Source: an uncultured Pseudomonadota bacterium (GTDB lineage: Bacteria; Pseudomonadota; Gammaproteobacteria; Burkholderiales; Usitatibacteraceae). Taken from it: DNA of 19,673 bases. The position numbers were made by a program, and so were the translations under genes. Shown piece after piece: positions 1 through 6,346 of the stretch (the first letter of the stretch is position 1; each line of letters opens with the position of its first letter). The notes under the pieces were generated by a model. It did no database searches, was not told the DNA's origin, and saw only the letters and a program-made list of their open reading frames with translations. The DNA is taken from the NCBI GenBank assembly GCA_937898635.1, contig CALEJW010000026.1, forward strand, positions 1 through 19,673. The letters are read 5' to 3'.

Positions 1-600
1 ATGGCCTACGGCGCGCGCATCTCGCGAAGCCGCGTGGCCGCGGCGATGAACCGCCTCGCCGCACTCGGCTACGCGGTTCCCGGCGCGGTGATCGCGATCG
101 GCGTCCTGATTCCCGCGGCGAGGATCGACAACCTCGTCGCCGACGCGCTGTCCGCGCTCTTCGGCCTGTCCGTGGGGCTCGTGCTCACGGGAAGCATCGT
201 GGCCCTGGTCTACGCCTACCTCATCCGCTTCCTCGCGGTGGCGCTGCAGTCGGTGGAGTCGGGGCTCGCGAGGATCACGCCCGCCATGGAGGACGCCGCG
301 CGCTCGCTCGGGCTGGGGCCGGCCGAGACGCTCGCGCGCGTGCACCTGCCGATGATGCGCTCGAGCCTCGTCACCGCGGCGCTGCTCGTCTTCGTGGACG
401 TGATGAAGGAGCTTCCCGCGACCTTCGTGATGCGCCCCTTCAACTTCGATACCCTCGCCGTGCAGGCCTACAACCTCGCCGCCGACGAGCGCCTCGCGGA
501 GGCCTCCACGGCCTCGCTCGCCATCGTGGCCGTGGGCCTCGTGCCCATCATCGTCGCCGCGCGGCGGATGGTGCGGCCGGAGACGCCGCGGGAAGGCTGA
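1..600 (+). CDS. Fe(3+) ABC transporter permease, C-terminal part (FbpB-type), 5' truncated by window
   Basis: This is the C-terminal 199 residues of an inner-membrane permease of the ferric-iron/thiamine/2-aminoethylphosphonate importer class. The frame is open at base 1, so the real start lies upstream and the first ATG is probably internal; family members usually exceed 500 residues. Visible hydrophobic segments lie near residues 21-37, 48-80, 122-140 and 170-187. The cytoplasmic EAA loop that docks the ATPase is clear: EDAARSLGLG (about 97-106) followed by ARVHLP, matching the EAA-x3-G-x9-I-x-LP pattern. The iron assignment comes from the neighbouring iron-binding protein and ATPase, not from this fragment. 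The stop at 598-600 converges on the binding-protein gene 10 bases away, so the permease is not transcribed with the other two components. It could serve a different solute of the same class. Confidence 0.85.
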   Translation: MAYGARISRSRVAAAMNRLAALGYAVPGAVIAIGVLIPAARIDNLVADALSALFGLSVGLVLTGSIVALVYAYLIRFLAVALQSVESGLARITPAMEDAARSLGLGPAETLARVHLPMMRSSLVTAALLVFVDVMKELPATFVMRPFNFDTLAVQAYNLAADERLAEASTASLAIVAVGLVPIIVAARRMVRPETPREG

Positions 601-604
601 GGGC

Positions 605-626
605 CGCGGGCTACTTCCAGCCCGCG
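605..626. terminator. Hairpin between convergent permease and iron-binding genes, possible bidirectional terminator
   Basis: CGCGGGCT (605-612) and AGCCCGCG (619-626) form a perfect 8-bp stem around a 6-base loop. The binding-protein stop codon (611-613) straddles the stem and loop, and the permease stop is 5 bases away. No T-run follows on either strand, so intrinsic termination is uncertain. It could instead be a 3'-end stability hairpin for both convergent messages. Confidence 0.35.
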
Positions 627-1624
627 CGGTCGTAGGCCTGCTGCGCCGCCGACTGGTTTCGCCCCAGCAGGCTCACGTTGACGCTGTCGCGCTTGAAGTC
701 GCCCAGGGAGGCGAGCTCCGGGTTGCCGCGCACGGGACCGGCGACGGGGTACTCGTTGTTGCCGTTGGCGAAGTAGGCCTGCGCCTCGTCGCCCGCGAGG
801 TACTCGAGGAACTTCACCGCCGCCTCGCGATGGGGGGCGTGCTTGAGGACGCCGGCGCCGGAGACGTTCACGTGGGTGCCGCGCCCGGACTGGTTGGGGA
901 AGATCACGCCGACCTTCTCCGCCACGGCGCGCTCCTCGGGCTTCGCCGACTTCATCAGGCGCACGAAGTAGTAGGTGTTGGCCACGGCGATGTCGCACTC
1001 GCCGGCCGCGACGGCCTTGATCTGGTCCGTGTCGCCGCCCTTGGGGCTGCGCGCGAAGTTGGCGACGACGCCCTTCGCCCAGGCCTCGGCCTTCACCGGC
1101 CCGTCGCCCGCGATCATCGAGCTCATGAGCGAGAGGTTGTACATGTTCGAGCTCGAGCGGATGCACACCTTGCCCTTCCAGCGCGGGTCGGCGAGGTCCT
1201 CGTAGTCGCGGATCGCCTTGGGGTCGAGCGCGCCCTTGCGGTAGAAGATCGGGCGGGCGCGCACGGAGAAGGCGAACCACAGGCCTTCGGGGTGGCGCAG
1301 CTCCGCGGGGATCCGGTCGCGCAGCACCGGGGAATTCACGCTCGCGAAGAGCCCGAGCTGCTCGGCCCGCCACAGGCGGCCGGCGTCCACCGTCACGAGC
1401 ACGTCCGCGGGGCTTCGCGCGCCCTCGTTCCTGAGCCTTTCGAGGAGCGCGTCCTCGTTGGCCTCGATGCGGTTCACCTTGATGCCGGTCTTCGCCGTGA
1501 AGTTCGCGTAGAGGGCCTCGTCGGTCTGGTAGTGGCGCGAGGAATAGAGGTTCAGGACCTTCTCCTGCGCCGCGGCGGGCAGGACCAGGCAGGCGGCGAG
1601 GAGGGTCGGGACGAGGCGTTTCAT
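611..1624 (-). CDS. fbpA: Periplasmic Fe(3+)-binding protein of ABC importer (FbpA/FutA-type)
   Basis: This 337-residue extracytoplasmic solute-binding protein binds ferric iron and delivers it to the FbpBC-type permease. The start at 1624 opens a classic signal peptide: MKR, a hydrophobic core, then PAAAQ with likely cleavage near residue 19 or 20. CCGGAG lies 6 bases upstream. The frame is open further to 1669, but that extension would run through the promoter and Fur box. Residues typical of the iron site are visible: HY at 31-32 in SSRHYQTDEALY, and the paired tyrosines 218-219 in NTYYF. In this family such tyrosines coordinate Fe3+. The gene diverges from the ATPase across an AT-rich control region and converges on the permease. 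The upstream Fur-like site implies repression when iron is replete. Confidence 0.9.
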   Translation of the reverse strand: MKRLVPTLLAACLVLPAAAQEKVLNLYSSRHYQTDEALYANFTAKTGIKVNRIEANEDALLERLRNEGARSPADVLVTVDAGRLWRAEQLGLFASVNSPVLRDRIPAELRHPEGLWFAFSVRARPIFYRKGALDPKAIRDYEDLADPRWKGKVCIRSSSNMYNLSLMSSMIAGDGPVKAEAWAKGVVANFARSPKGGDTDQIKAVAAGECDIAVANTYYFVRLMKSAKPEERAVAEKVGVIFPNQSGRGTHVNVSGAGVLKHAPHREAAVKFLEYLAGDEAQAYFANGNNEYPVAGPVRGNPELASLGDFKRDSVNVSLLGRNQSAAQQAYDRAGWK

Positions 1625-1648
1625 GGCTGCTCCGGGGTCAAAGGCGCT

Positions 1649-1676
1649 ATTATTGGGAATGATTCGCATTTGTCAA
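1649..1676 (-). promoter_or_regulatory. Sigma70-type promoter of the iron-binding protein gene
   Basis: Read on the minus strand, TTGACA (1676-1671) is a perfect -35 and AATAAT (1654-1649) a 5/6 match to the -10, separated by 16 bases. Transcription would start near 1642, giving a leader of about 18 bases that carries the CCGGAG ribosome site. It is the best promoter match seen in the window. Confidence 0.75.
1655..1673. promoter_or_regulatory. Fur box in the promoter spacer
   Basis: The 19-base site matches the consensus GATAATGATAATCATTATC at 11 positions, including the core AATGAT-N3-CATT. It fills the spacer of the promoter at 1649-1676 and touches the -35, so Fe2+-Fur binding there would block RNA polymerase. 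Presence next to a ferric-iron uptake gene supports the call, though occupancy is inferred. Confidence 0.75.
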
Positions 1677-1689
1677 TACGTGCGAAGTA

Positions 1690-1715
1690 TTCCAGACTGC
1701 TGGAAAGCCGGCTTT
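1690..1715. repeat. Two adjacent inverted repeats in the divergent iron-transport control region
   Basis: TTCCAG (1690-1695) and CTGGAA (1700-1705) form a perfect 6-4-6 inverted repeat. It overlaps by two bases a perfect 12-bp palindrome, AAAGCCGGCTTT (1704-1715). Both lie between the Fur-box promoter and the ATPase start in DNA much more AT-rich than the surroundings. They may be an operator for a second regulator or a leader hairpin. No regulator family can be assigned. Confidence 0.4.
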
Positions 1716-1747
1716 GCGCCATATCAACCACTTAGGAACTTCCAAGC

Positions 1748-1753
1748 TATAAT
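1748..1753 (+). promoter_or_regulatory. Candidate -10 element (TATAAT) of the ABC ATPase gene
   Basis: A perfect TATAAT ends 7 bases before the ATG at 1761, so transcription would begin at or next to that ATG. No good -35 is seen 16-18 bases upstream (sequence near 1725 is CAACCA). No Shine-Dalgarno precedes either possible ATG. Confidence 0.5.
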
Positions 1754-1760
1754 GCTTCTC

Positions 1761-2825
1761 ATGTCCCCCGCTCTCGACGTCAAGGGCCTGTGCTATTCCT
1801 ACCCCGGAATGCCCCCGGTACTGGAAGGGTTTGACCTGCGCCTCGCCGAGGGCGAGATCGGCTGCCTGCTGGGACCCAGCGGCTGCGGGAAGACCACGGC
1901 GCTGCGCTGCGTGGCCGGCCTCGAGTCCGTCCACGCGGGCGAGATCTCGATCCGCGGGAACGTGGTGAGCCGGCCCGGGCTCACGGTCCCCACGGAGTCG
2001 CGCCGCATCGGCGTGGTCTTCCAGGACTACGCCCTCTTCCCGCACCTCGACGCCATGGACAACGTGGCCTTCGGGCTGCGCGCGGCCACGCGCGCCGAGC
2101 GCCGCCGCCGCGCCGCGGAGCTGCTGGCGCTGGTGGGCCTGCCGGGTTCGGGGACCAAGTTCCCCCACGAGCTCTCCGGGGGCCAGAAGCAGCGCGTGGC
2201 CCTCGCCCGCGCCCTCGCCCCGGGGCCGCAGCTGCTGCTCCTGGACGAGCCCTTCTCGAACCTCGACGGGGACCTTCGCGAGCGCCTCTCGCTCGAGGTG
2301 CGAACGATCCTCAAGGCGCAGGGCACCACGGCGCTCCTCGTCACCCACGACCAGGACGAGGCCTTCGCGATGGCCGACACCGTGGGCGTGATGCGCCGCG
2401 GCCGCATCGAGCAGTGGGACAGCGCCTACAACCTCTACCACCGCCCGGCCTCGCGCTTCGTCGCGGACTTCGTCGGCGAGGGCGTCCTGATCGACGGCCT
2501 CGCGTCCGAATCCGACGGCATCGACACGGTGCTGGGCGCGCTCAAGCACTGCCCCGGCTGCGAGCTGAAACCCGGCATGCCCGTGGACCTGCTGCTTCGA
2601 CCCGACGACGTGCAGCACGACGACGACGCGCTGCTCAAGGCGGAGGTGGTGAAGAAGGCCTTCCGCGGCGCGGAGTTCCTCTACACGCTCAGGCTCGAGG
2701 ACGGCAAGCAACTCCTGTCGCTGGTGCCCTCGCACCACAACCACGCGATCGGGGAGAAGATCGGCATCAAGCTCGACGTCGACCACGTCGTGGCCTTCCC
2801 GCAGGCCGAGGGCGCCGACGACTGA
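1761..2825 (+). CDS. fbpC: Fe(3+) ABC transporter ATP-binding protein (FbpC-type)
   Basis: This 354-residue cytoplasmic ATPase powers ferric-iron import. Motifs in order are Walker A GPSGCGKT (38-45), Q-loop VFQDYALFPHLD, signature LSGGQKQRVALARAL (from 138), Walker B LLLLDEPFSNLD (from 158) and switch histidine H196 in VTHDQDEA. Residues beyond about 240 form a TOBE-like regulatory domain with weaker conservation. The ATG at 1761 is preferred because the conserved domain begins right after it. The ATG at 1752 (three residues longer) overlaps the TATAAT, and the frame open back to 1623 would cross the Fur box. Neither ATG has a ribosome site. Iron specificity rests on context, since spermidine/putrescine and sulfate ATPases share these motifs. 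Confidence 0.88.
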   Translation: MSPALDVKGLCYSYPGMPPVLEGFDLRLAEGEIGCLLGPSGCGKTTALRCVAGLESVHAGEISIRGNVVSRPGLTVPTESRRIGVVFQDYALFPHLDAMDNVAFGLRAATRAERRRRAAELLALVGLPGSGTKFPHELSGGQKQRVALARALAPGPQLLLLDEPFSNLDGDLRERLSLEVRTILKAQGTTALLVTHDQDEAFAMADTVGVMRRGRIEQWDSAYNLYHRPASRFVADFVGEGVLIDGLASESDGIDTVLGALKHCPGCELKPGMPVDLLLRPDDVQHDDDALLKAEVVKKAFRGAEFLYTLRLEDGKQLLSLVPSHHNHAIGEKIGIKLDVDHVVAFPQAEGADD

Positions 2826-2842
2826 GGCGCCCGGCGCCGCGC

Positions 2843-4078
2843 TCAGGCGTAGCGGCGCGCGTCCTCGATGACCTTGCCGTCGTTCGGCAGCGAGCCCGCC
2901 GCGACGAAGCAGACCTCCCCGCGCAGCTTCGTTACGTCCCGCAGCGTCTCCTCGACCGCCTGCATGAGCGCCGTGTCGGGAGCGCCGTCGCGCTCGATGC
3001 GTAGCGTCAGCGTGTCCTGGCCGCCGTCGTTGCCGACGACGAGGCGGGCCCGCGCGAGGCCGTGGCGGGCGACCACCTTCGCCACCTGCTCGGGATGCAC
3101 GAAGAGGCCGCGGGCCTTCGTCGTCTGGTCCGCGCGACCCAGCCAGCCCTTCACCCGCGTGTTGGTGCGCCCGCAGGGGCTCTTCCCCGCCAGCACCGCC
3201 GACAGGTCGCCGGTGGCGAAGCGCACCAGCGGGTAGTCCTCGTTGAACGGGGTGACGACCACCTCGCCCACCTCGCCCTCGGCCACGGGGTCGCCGGTGC
3301 CCGGGCGCACGATCTCGAGGATGATCTCCTCGTCCACGATGAGCCCCTCGCGGGCCGCGGTCTCGTACGCGATGACGCCCAGGTCCGCGGTGCCGTAGGC
3401 CTGGTAGGCGTCGATGCCGCGCGCGCGGACGAACTCGCGCACCGGCGGCAGGAAGGCTTCCCCCGAGACCTGCGCGCGGCGGATCGAGCCCGCGTCCACG
3501 CCCAGCTCGTCGCACTTCTCGAGGATCAGCTTGAGGAACGAGGGCGTGCCCACGTAGCCCACGGGCTTCAGGTCCGCGATCACGCGCGCCTGCATCTCGG
3601 TCTGCCCCACGCCGCCGGGGATCACCGCGCAGCCCAGGCGGTGCAGCCCCGTCTCGAACATGCTCCCCGCGGGCGTGAGGTGGTAGGAGTAGCAGTTGAG
3701 CACGACGTCGCCGGCCCGGAAGCCCGCGGCGTGCAGCCCGCGCGCCGTGCGCCAGAAGTCCGGGCGGCGCCCTTCCGGGTCGTAGATCGGGCCGGGCGAG
3801 ACGAAGATGCGCGCGAGTCCCGAGGCCGGCGTCGCGTTGAGCCCGCCGAAGGGCAGCCGGGCGCGCTGCAGCTCCATGAGCGCGGCCTTCCGGGTGACCG
3901 GCAGCCTCGCGAGGGCGGCGCGCGTGGTGAGCGCGGCGGGGTCCACCCCGGCGAGGAGCTCGCCGAAGTAGGCGCTCTTGCCGCGGGCGTGGGCGAGCTG
4001 CGCCGGCAGGCGCGCGAGGAGCTCGCGCTCGCGGGCCGCGGGCTCGCGGGTCTCCAGCGCGTCGAAGTGGGCATCCAT
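2843..4078 (-). CDS. Phenylacetate-CoA ligase (PaaK) family AMP-forming ligase
   Basis: This 411-residue member of the adenylate-forming PaaK family activates a carboxylic acid through an acyl-AMP intermediate to a CoA thioester. Family signs include FVSPGPIYDPEG (an early substrate and nucleotide loop), YVGTPSFLK, the YGTADLG motif equivalent to YGxTE, VVTPFNEDYPLVRFATGDL, and a small C-terminal domain starting near KARGLFVHPEQV. True PaaK enzymes are about 430-440 residues. Liv-linked versions like this are shorter and their substrate is generally unproven. It is the last gene of the operon: its ATG overlaps the livF stop by one base (TGATG), with a GTG one codon earlier as alternative. The role is inferred as CoA activation of whatever the Liv transporter imports. 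Phenylacetate itself is only one possibility. Confidence 0.85.
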   Translation of the reverse strand: MDAHFDALETREPAARERELLARLPAQLAHARGKSAYFGELLAGVDPAALTTRAALARLPVTRKAALMELQRARLPFGGLNATPASGLARIFVSPGPIYDPEGRRPDFWRTARGLHAAGFRAGDVVLNCYSYHLTPAGSMFETGLHRLGCAVIPGGVGQTEMQARVIADLKPVGYVGTPSFLKLILEKCDELGVDAGSIRRAQVSGEAFLPPVREFVRARGIDAYQAYGTADLGVIAYETAAREGLIVDEEIILEIVRPGTGDPVAEGEVGEVVVTPFNEDYPLVRFATGDLSAVLAGKSPCGRTNTRVKGWLGRADQTTKARGLFVHPEQVAKVVARHGLARARLVVGNDGGQDTLTLRIERDGAPDTALMQAVEETLRDVTKLRGEVCFVAAGSLPNDGKVIEDARRYA

Positions 4079-4893
4079 CACGAGAGCCAGCGCTTGCGGC
4101 GCCGGTAGTGCTTGCTGTCGCGGAAGCTCTTGCGCCCCGCGGTGGAGATGCCGAGGTAGAACTCCTTCACGTCCTCGTTCTCCGAGAGCGCGCGGGCGGT
4201 GCCCTCCATCACCACGCGCCCGTTCTCCAGGATGTAGCCGAAGTCGGCGAAGCGCAGCGCCACCATCGTGTTCTGCTCGGCGAGCAGGAAGCTCACCTTC
4301 TCCTTCGCGTTCAGGTTCTTCACGATCTCGAAGATCTCCTCCACGATCTGCGGCGCGAGGCCCATGGAGGGCTCGTCGAGGAGGATCATCGACGGGCGCG
4401 CCATGAGCGCGCGGCCGATCGCGGTCATCTGCTGTTCCCCGCCGGAGGTGTAGCCGGCCTGGGAGCCGCGCCTGAGCTTCAGGCGCGGGAAGAATCCGTA
4501 GACGCGCTCGAGGTCCGCCCGGATCTCGGCGCGCGAGACGCTCCTCGTGTAGGCCCCGGTGAGGAGGTTCTCCTCGATGGTGAGGTGGCCGAAGCAGTGC
4601 CGCCCTTCCATCACCTGGATCACGCCCCGCTTCACGAGGTCGGAGGGCGTCATGCGATCCACGCGCTCGCCGCGGAACTCGATGAGGCCCTTGGTCACCT
4701 CGCCGCGCTCGGCGCGCAGGAGGTTCGACACGGCCTTGAGCGTGGTGGTCTTGCCCGCGCCGTTGGCGCCGAGCAGCGCCACGATCCCGCCCTCCGGCAC
4801 CAGGAGCGAGACGCCCTTGAGCACCAGGATCACGTGGTTGTAGATGACCTCGATGCCGTTGACTTCGAGGAGGGTCTTGGCGTCGTCCGACAT
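4078..4893 (-). CDS. livF: Branched-chain amino-acid-type ABC transporter ATPase, LivF
   Basis: This 271-residue ATPase is the second nucleotide-binding subunit of a Liv/HAAT importer. Walker A GANGAGKT lies at 42-49, the signature is TSGGEQQM (from 149) and Walker B is MILLDEPSMGLAP (169-181). The sequence around GVIQVMEGRHCF is typical of LivF rather than LivG. It is longer than E. coli LivF (about 237 residues) because of a basic tail ending HYRRRKRWLS. GAGG sits a few bases before the ATG. A stable hairpin lies in the 75-base gap separating it from livK, and its stop overlaps the PaaK-family ligase start. The neighbouring ligases suggest the solute is a carboxylic acid rather than leucine. 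Confidence 0.92.
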   Translation of the reverse strand: MSDDAKTLLEVNGIEVIYNHVILVLKGVSLLVPEGGIVALLGANGAGKTTTLKAVSNLLRAERGEVTKGLIEFRGERVDRMTPSDLVKRGVIQVMEGRHCFGHLTIEENLLTGAYTRSVSRAEIRADLERVYGFFPRLKLRRGSQAGYTSGGEQQMTAIGRALMARPSMILLDEPSMGLAPQIVEEIFEIVKNLNAKEKVSFLLAEQNTMVALRFADFGYILENGRVVMEGTARALSENEDVKEFYLGISTAGRKSFRDSKHYRRRKRWLS

Positions 4894-4916
4894 GGGACCT
4901 CGTTCAGCCGCCGTCG

Positions 4917-4955
4917 CCGGCCGCGGGAGGGGACCGAAGTCCCTTCCCGCGCCGG
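4917..4955 (-). ncRNA. Intercistronic cUUCGg hairpin between livK and livF
   Basis: In the mRNA, 12-base arms (4950-4939 and 4934-4923) pair with one A-C mismatch around loop UUCG (4938-4935), closed by a C-G pair. This is the unusually stable cUUCGg tetraloop. One further pair and, past a single-base bulge, four more extend the stem to 4917/4955. It begins 13 bases after the livK stop and no U-run follows. It is therefore more likely a 3'-end stabiliser, processing site or partial attenuator than an intrinsic terminator. It is a cis-acting mRNA element, not a separate RNA gene. Confidence 0.6.
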
Positions 4956-4968
4956 TTCCGGCCGGGGA

Positions 4969-6288
4969 TCACTTCTCCTTGGAGCAGTCGCGCGGCGTGA
5001 TCTTCTTCTCCGCCGCGTAGGCCTTGGCCTGGGCCGCGATCAGCGGCTTGAGGAACTTGCTGTCGGCCTCCAGCCAGTCGGAGGTGTAGCTCCAGGTGTT
5101 GCCGTCCCAGGTGTGGATGCGCGCCCGGCGCACGCCCTCGTGGTCGTTGCAGGCGGTCTTCACGGGCTGGACCATGTCGGCGAAGCCCAGCGCCTTGATG
5201 CGCGCGGCCGGCAGGTTGAGGTTCTCCGCGCCCCAGCGCACGTCCTCGCCGGTCACGACCTTCTTCTTGGTCTTGGCCTGGGCGTTGCGGATCGACTCGA
5301 CCACGAGCATCGCGGAGATCATGCCGCGGTTGTAGAGCACGTCGCCGACCTCGCTCTTGTTGCCGGCCGTGCCCTTGCCCTTGTCGTAGAGGTGCTTCGC
5401 GATGTCCTTGTGCACCGGCGCGTCGCGCTCGTTCGAGTGCCCGAGGGCGATGCCGTTGTAGCCCTTGGCGGCCGCTTCCGCGGGGAGCACGTCGGGCTCG
5501 GCCGAGGACCACCACACGCCGTACATCTGCAGGCGGGGGTAGGACACGGCGATCGCTTCCTTGATGGAGGTGGAGTTCATGACGCCCCAGCCCCAGAGGA
5601 AGACGTAGTCCGGTCGTTGCTGGCGAATCTGCAGCCACGTCGCCTTCTGCTCGACGCCGGGGTGCGTGACCGGGAGCTTGATGAAGGTGAAGCCGTGCTT
5701 CTTCGAGTGCTCCTCGAGGACCTTGATCGGCTCCTTGCCGTAGGGCGAGTCGTGGTAGACCAGGGCGATCTTCTTGCCCTTGAGGCTGCCCTTCTTCGCC
5801 ACGTGCTGCACCAGCATGTCGGCCGCGGACCAGTAGGTGCCCAGCAGCGGGAAGTTCCAGGCGAAGACGCTGCCGTCGGCGCTCTCGGAGCGGCCGTAGC
5901 CGGTCGTGAAGAGCGCGATCTTGTCGGCGGCGACCTTCTCCGTGAGCGCGAAGGTGATGCCGGTCGAGAGCGGGTTCACGGCGACGGGCTTCTTGCTCTT
6001 CAGGCGCTCGTAGCACTCCACGCCGCGGTCGGTCGCGTAGCCGGTCTCGCACTCCTCGAAGGCGATCTTCGTGCCGTTCACGCCGCCGTCGCGCTCGTTC
6101 ACGAGCTTCAGGTAGTCCACGAAGCCGTTGGCCCAGGGCACCCCGTTGGGGGCGTAGGCGCCGGTGCGGTAGACCAGCACCGGGACGAAGATCTCGTCGG
6201 ATTGCGCGTACGCCGTTTGTGCGCCACCCAGCGCGCCCGCGACGGCGAGTGCGGCGGCGGCTGCCTTCAGCTTGTTGCTTGCTTTCAT
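4969..6288 (-). CDS. livK: Periplasmic substrate-binding protein of Liv-type ABC importer
   Basis: This 439-residue extracytoplasmic ligand receptor of the Peripla_BP_6 (LivJ/LivK-like) class captures the solute for LivHM. The signal peptide is clear: MKASNKLK, an alanine-rich core, and AYA-QS with cleavage after residue 28. The mature protein starts with the family strand IFVPVLVYRTGAYAPNG and has the two-lobe pattern, for example KIALVYHDSPYGKEP and RPDYVFLWGWGVMNSTSI. It is longer than E. coli LivK (about 370 residues), in line with receptors for aromatic or other organic acids. The start at 6288 is preferred because AGGAGG lies 6 bases upstream; the ATG at 6294 directly abuts that site. 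Hairpins on both sides set it apart from its operon neighbours. The ligand is unknown. Confidence 0.9.
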   Translation of the reverse strand: MKASNKLKAAAAALAVAGALGGAQTAYAQSDEIFVPVLVYRTGAYAPNGVPWANGFVDYLKLVNERDGGVNGTKIAFEECETGYATDRGVECYERLKSKKPVAVNPLSTGITFALTEKVAADKIALFTTGYGRSESADGSVFAWNFPLLGTYWSAADMLVQHVAKKGSLKGKKIALVYHDSPYGKEPIKVLEEHSKKHGFTFIKLPVTHPGVEQKATWLQIRQQRPDYVFLWGWGVMNSTSIKEAIAVSYPRLQMYGVWWSSAEPDVLPAEAAAKGYNGIALGHSNERDAPVHKDIAKHLYDKGKGTAGNKSEVGDVLYNRGMISAMLVVESIRNAQAKTKKKVVTGEDVRWGAENLNLPAARIKALGFADMVQPVKTACNDHEGVRRARIHTWDGNTWSYTSDWLEADSKFLKPLIAAQAKAYAAEKKITPRDCSKEK

Positions 6289-6294
6289 CTCCAT

Positions 6295-6300
6295 CCTCCT
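6295..6300 (-). promoter_or_regulatory. Ribosome binding site that decides the livK start
   Basis: A perfect AGGAGG on the minus strand ends directly at the ATG of 6294 but lies 6 bases from the ATG of 6288. Only the latter is workable spacing. The mRNA reads AGGAGG-ATGGAG-ATG, so the nominal first methionine is part of the spacer. Confidence 0.8.
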
Positions 6301-6328
6301 CTTGTGGTGGTGCGGTGGTCTGATTCGT

Positions 6329-6346
6329 CGGCGCGGGGACGCGCCG
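6329..6346 (-). ncRNA. Intercistronic hairpin between livM and livK
   Basis: CGGCGCG (6329-6335) and CGCGCCG (6340-6346) make a perfect all-GC 7-bp stem with a 4-base loop. It lies immediately after the livM stop and about 30 bases before the livK ribosome site. With no U-run it probably affects mRNA processing or stability rather than termination. It is a cis element in the message. Confidence 0.45.

Noticed and set aside
1623..1760. N-terminal extension of the ABC ATPase frame back to 1623
   Set aside because: It would cross the Fur box and promoter of the divergent gene; the conserved ATPase domain begins right after 1761.
2823..2845. Short inverted repeat TGAG...CTCA at the convergent ATPase/ligase ends as a terminator
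   Set aside because: It is made mostly of the two opposing stop codons, the stem is broken inside, and no T-run follows.
6289..6294. ATG at 6294 as livK start
   Set aside because: AGGAGG abuts it with no spacer, whereas the ATG at 6288 has a 6-base spacer.
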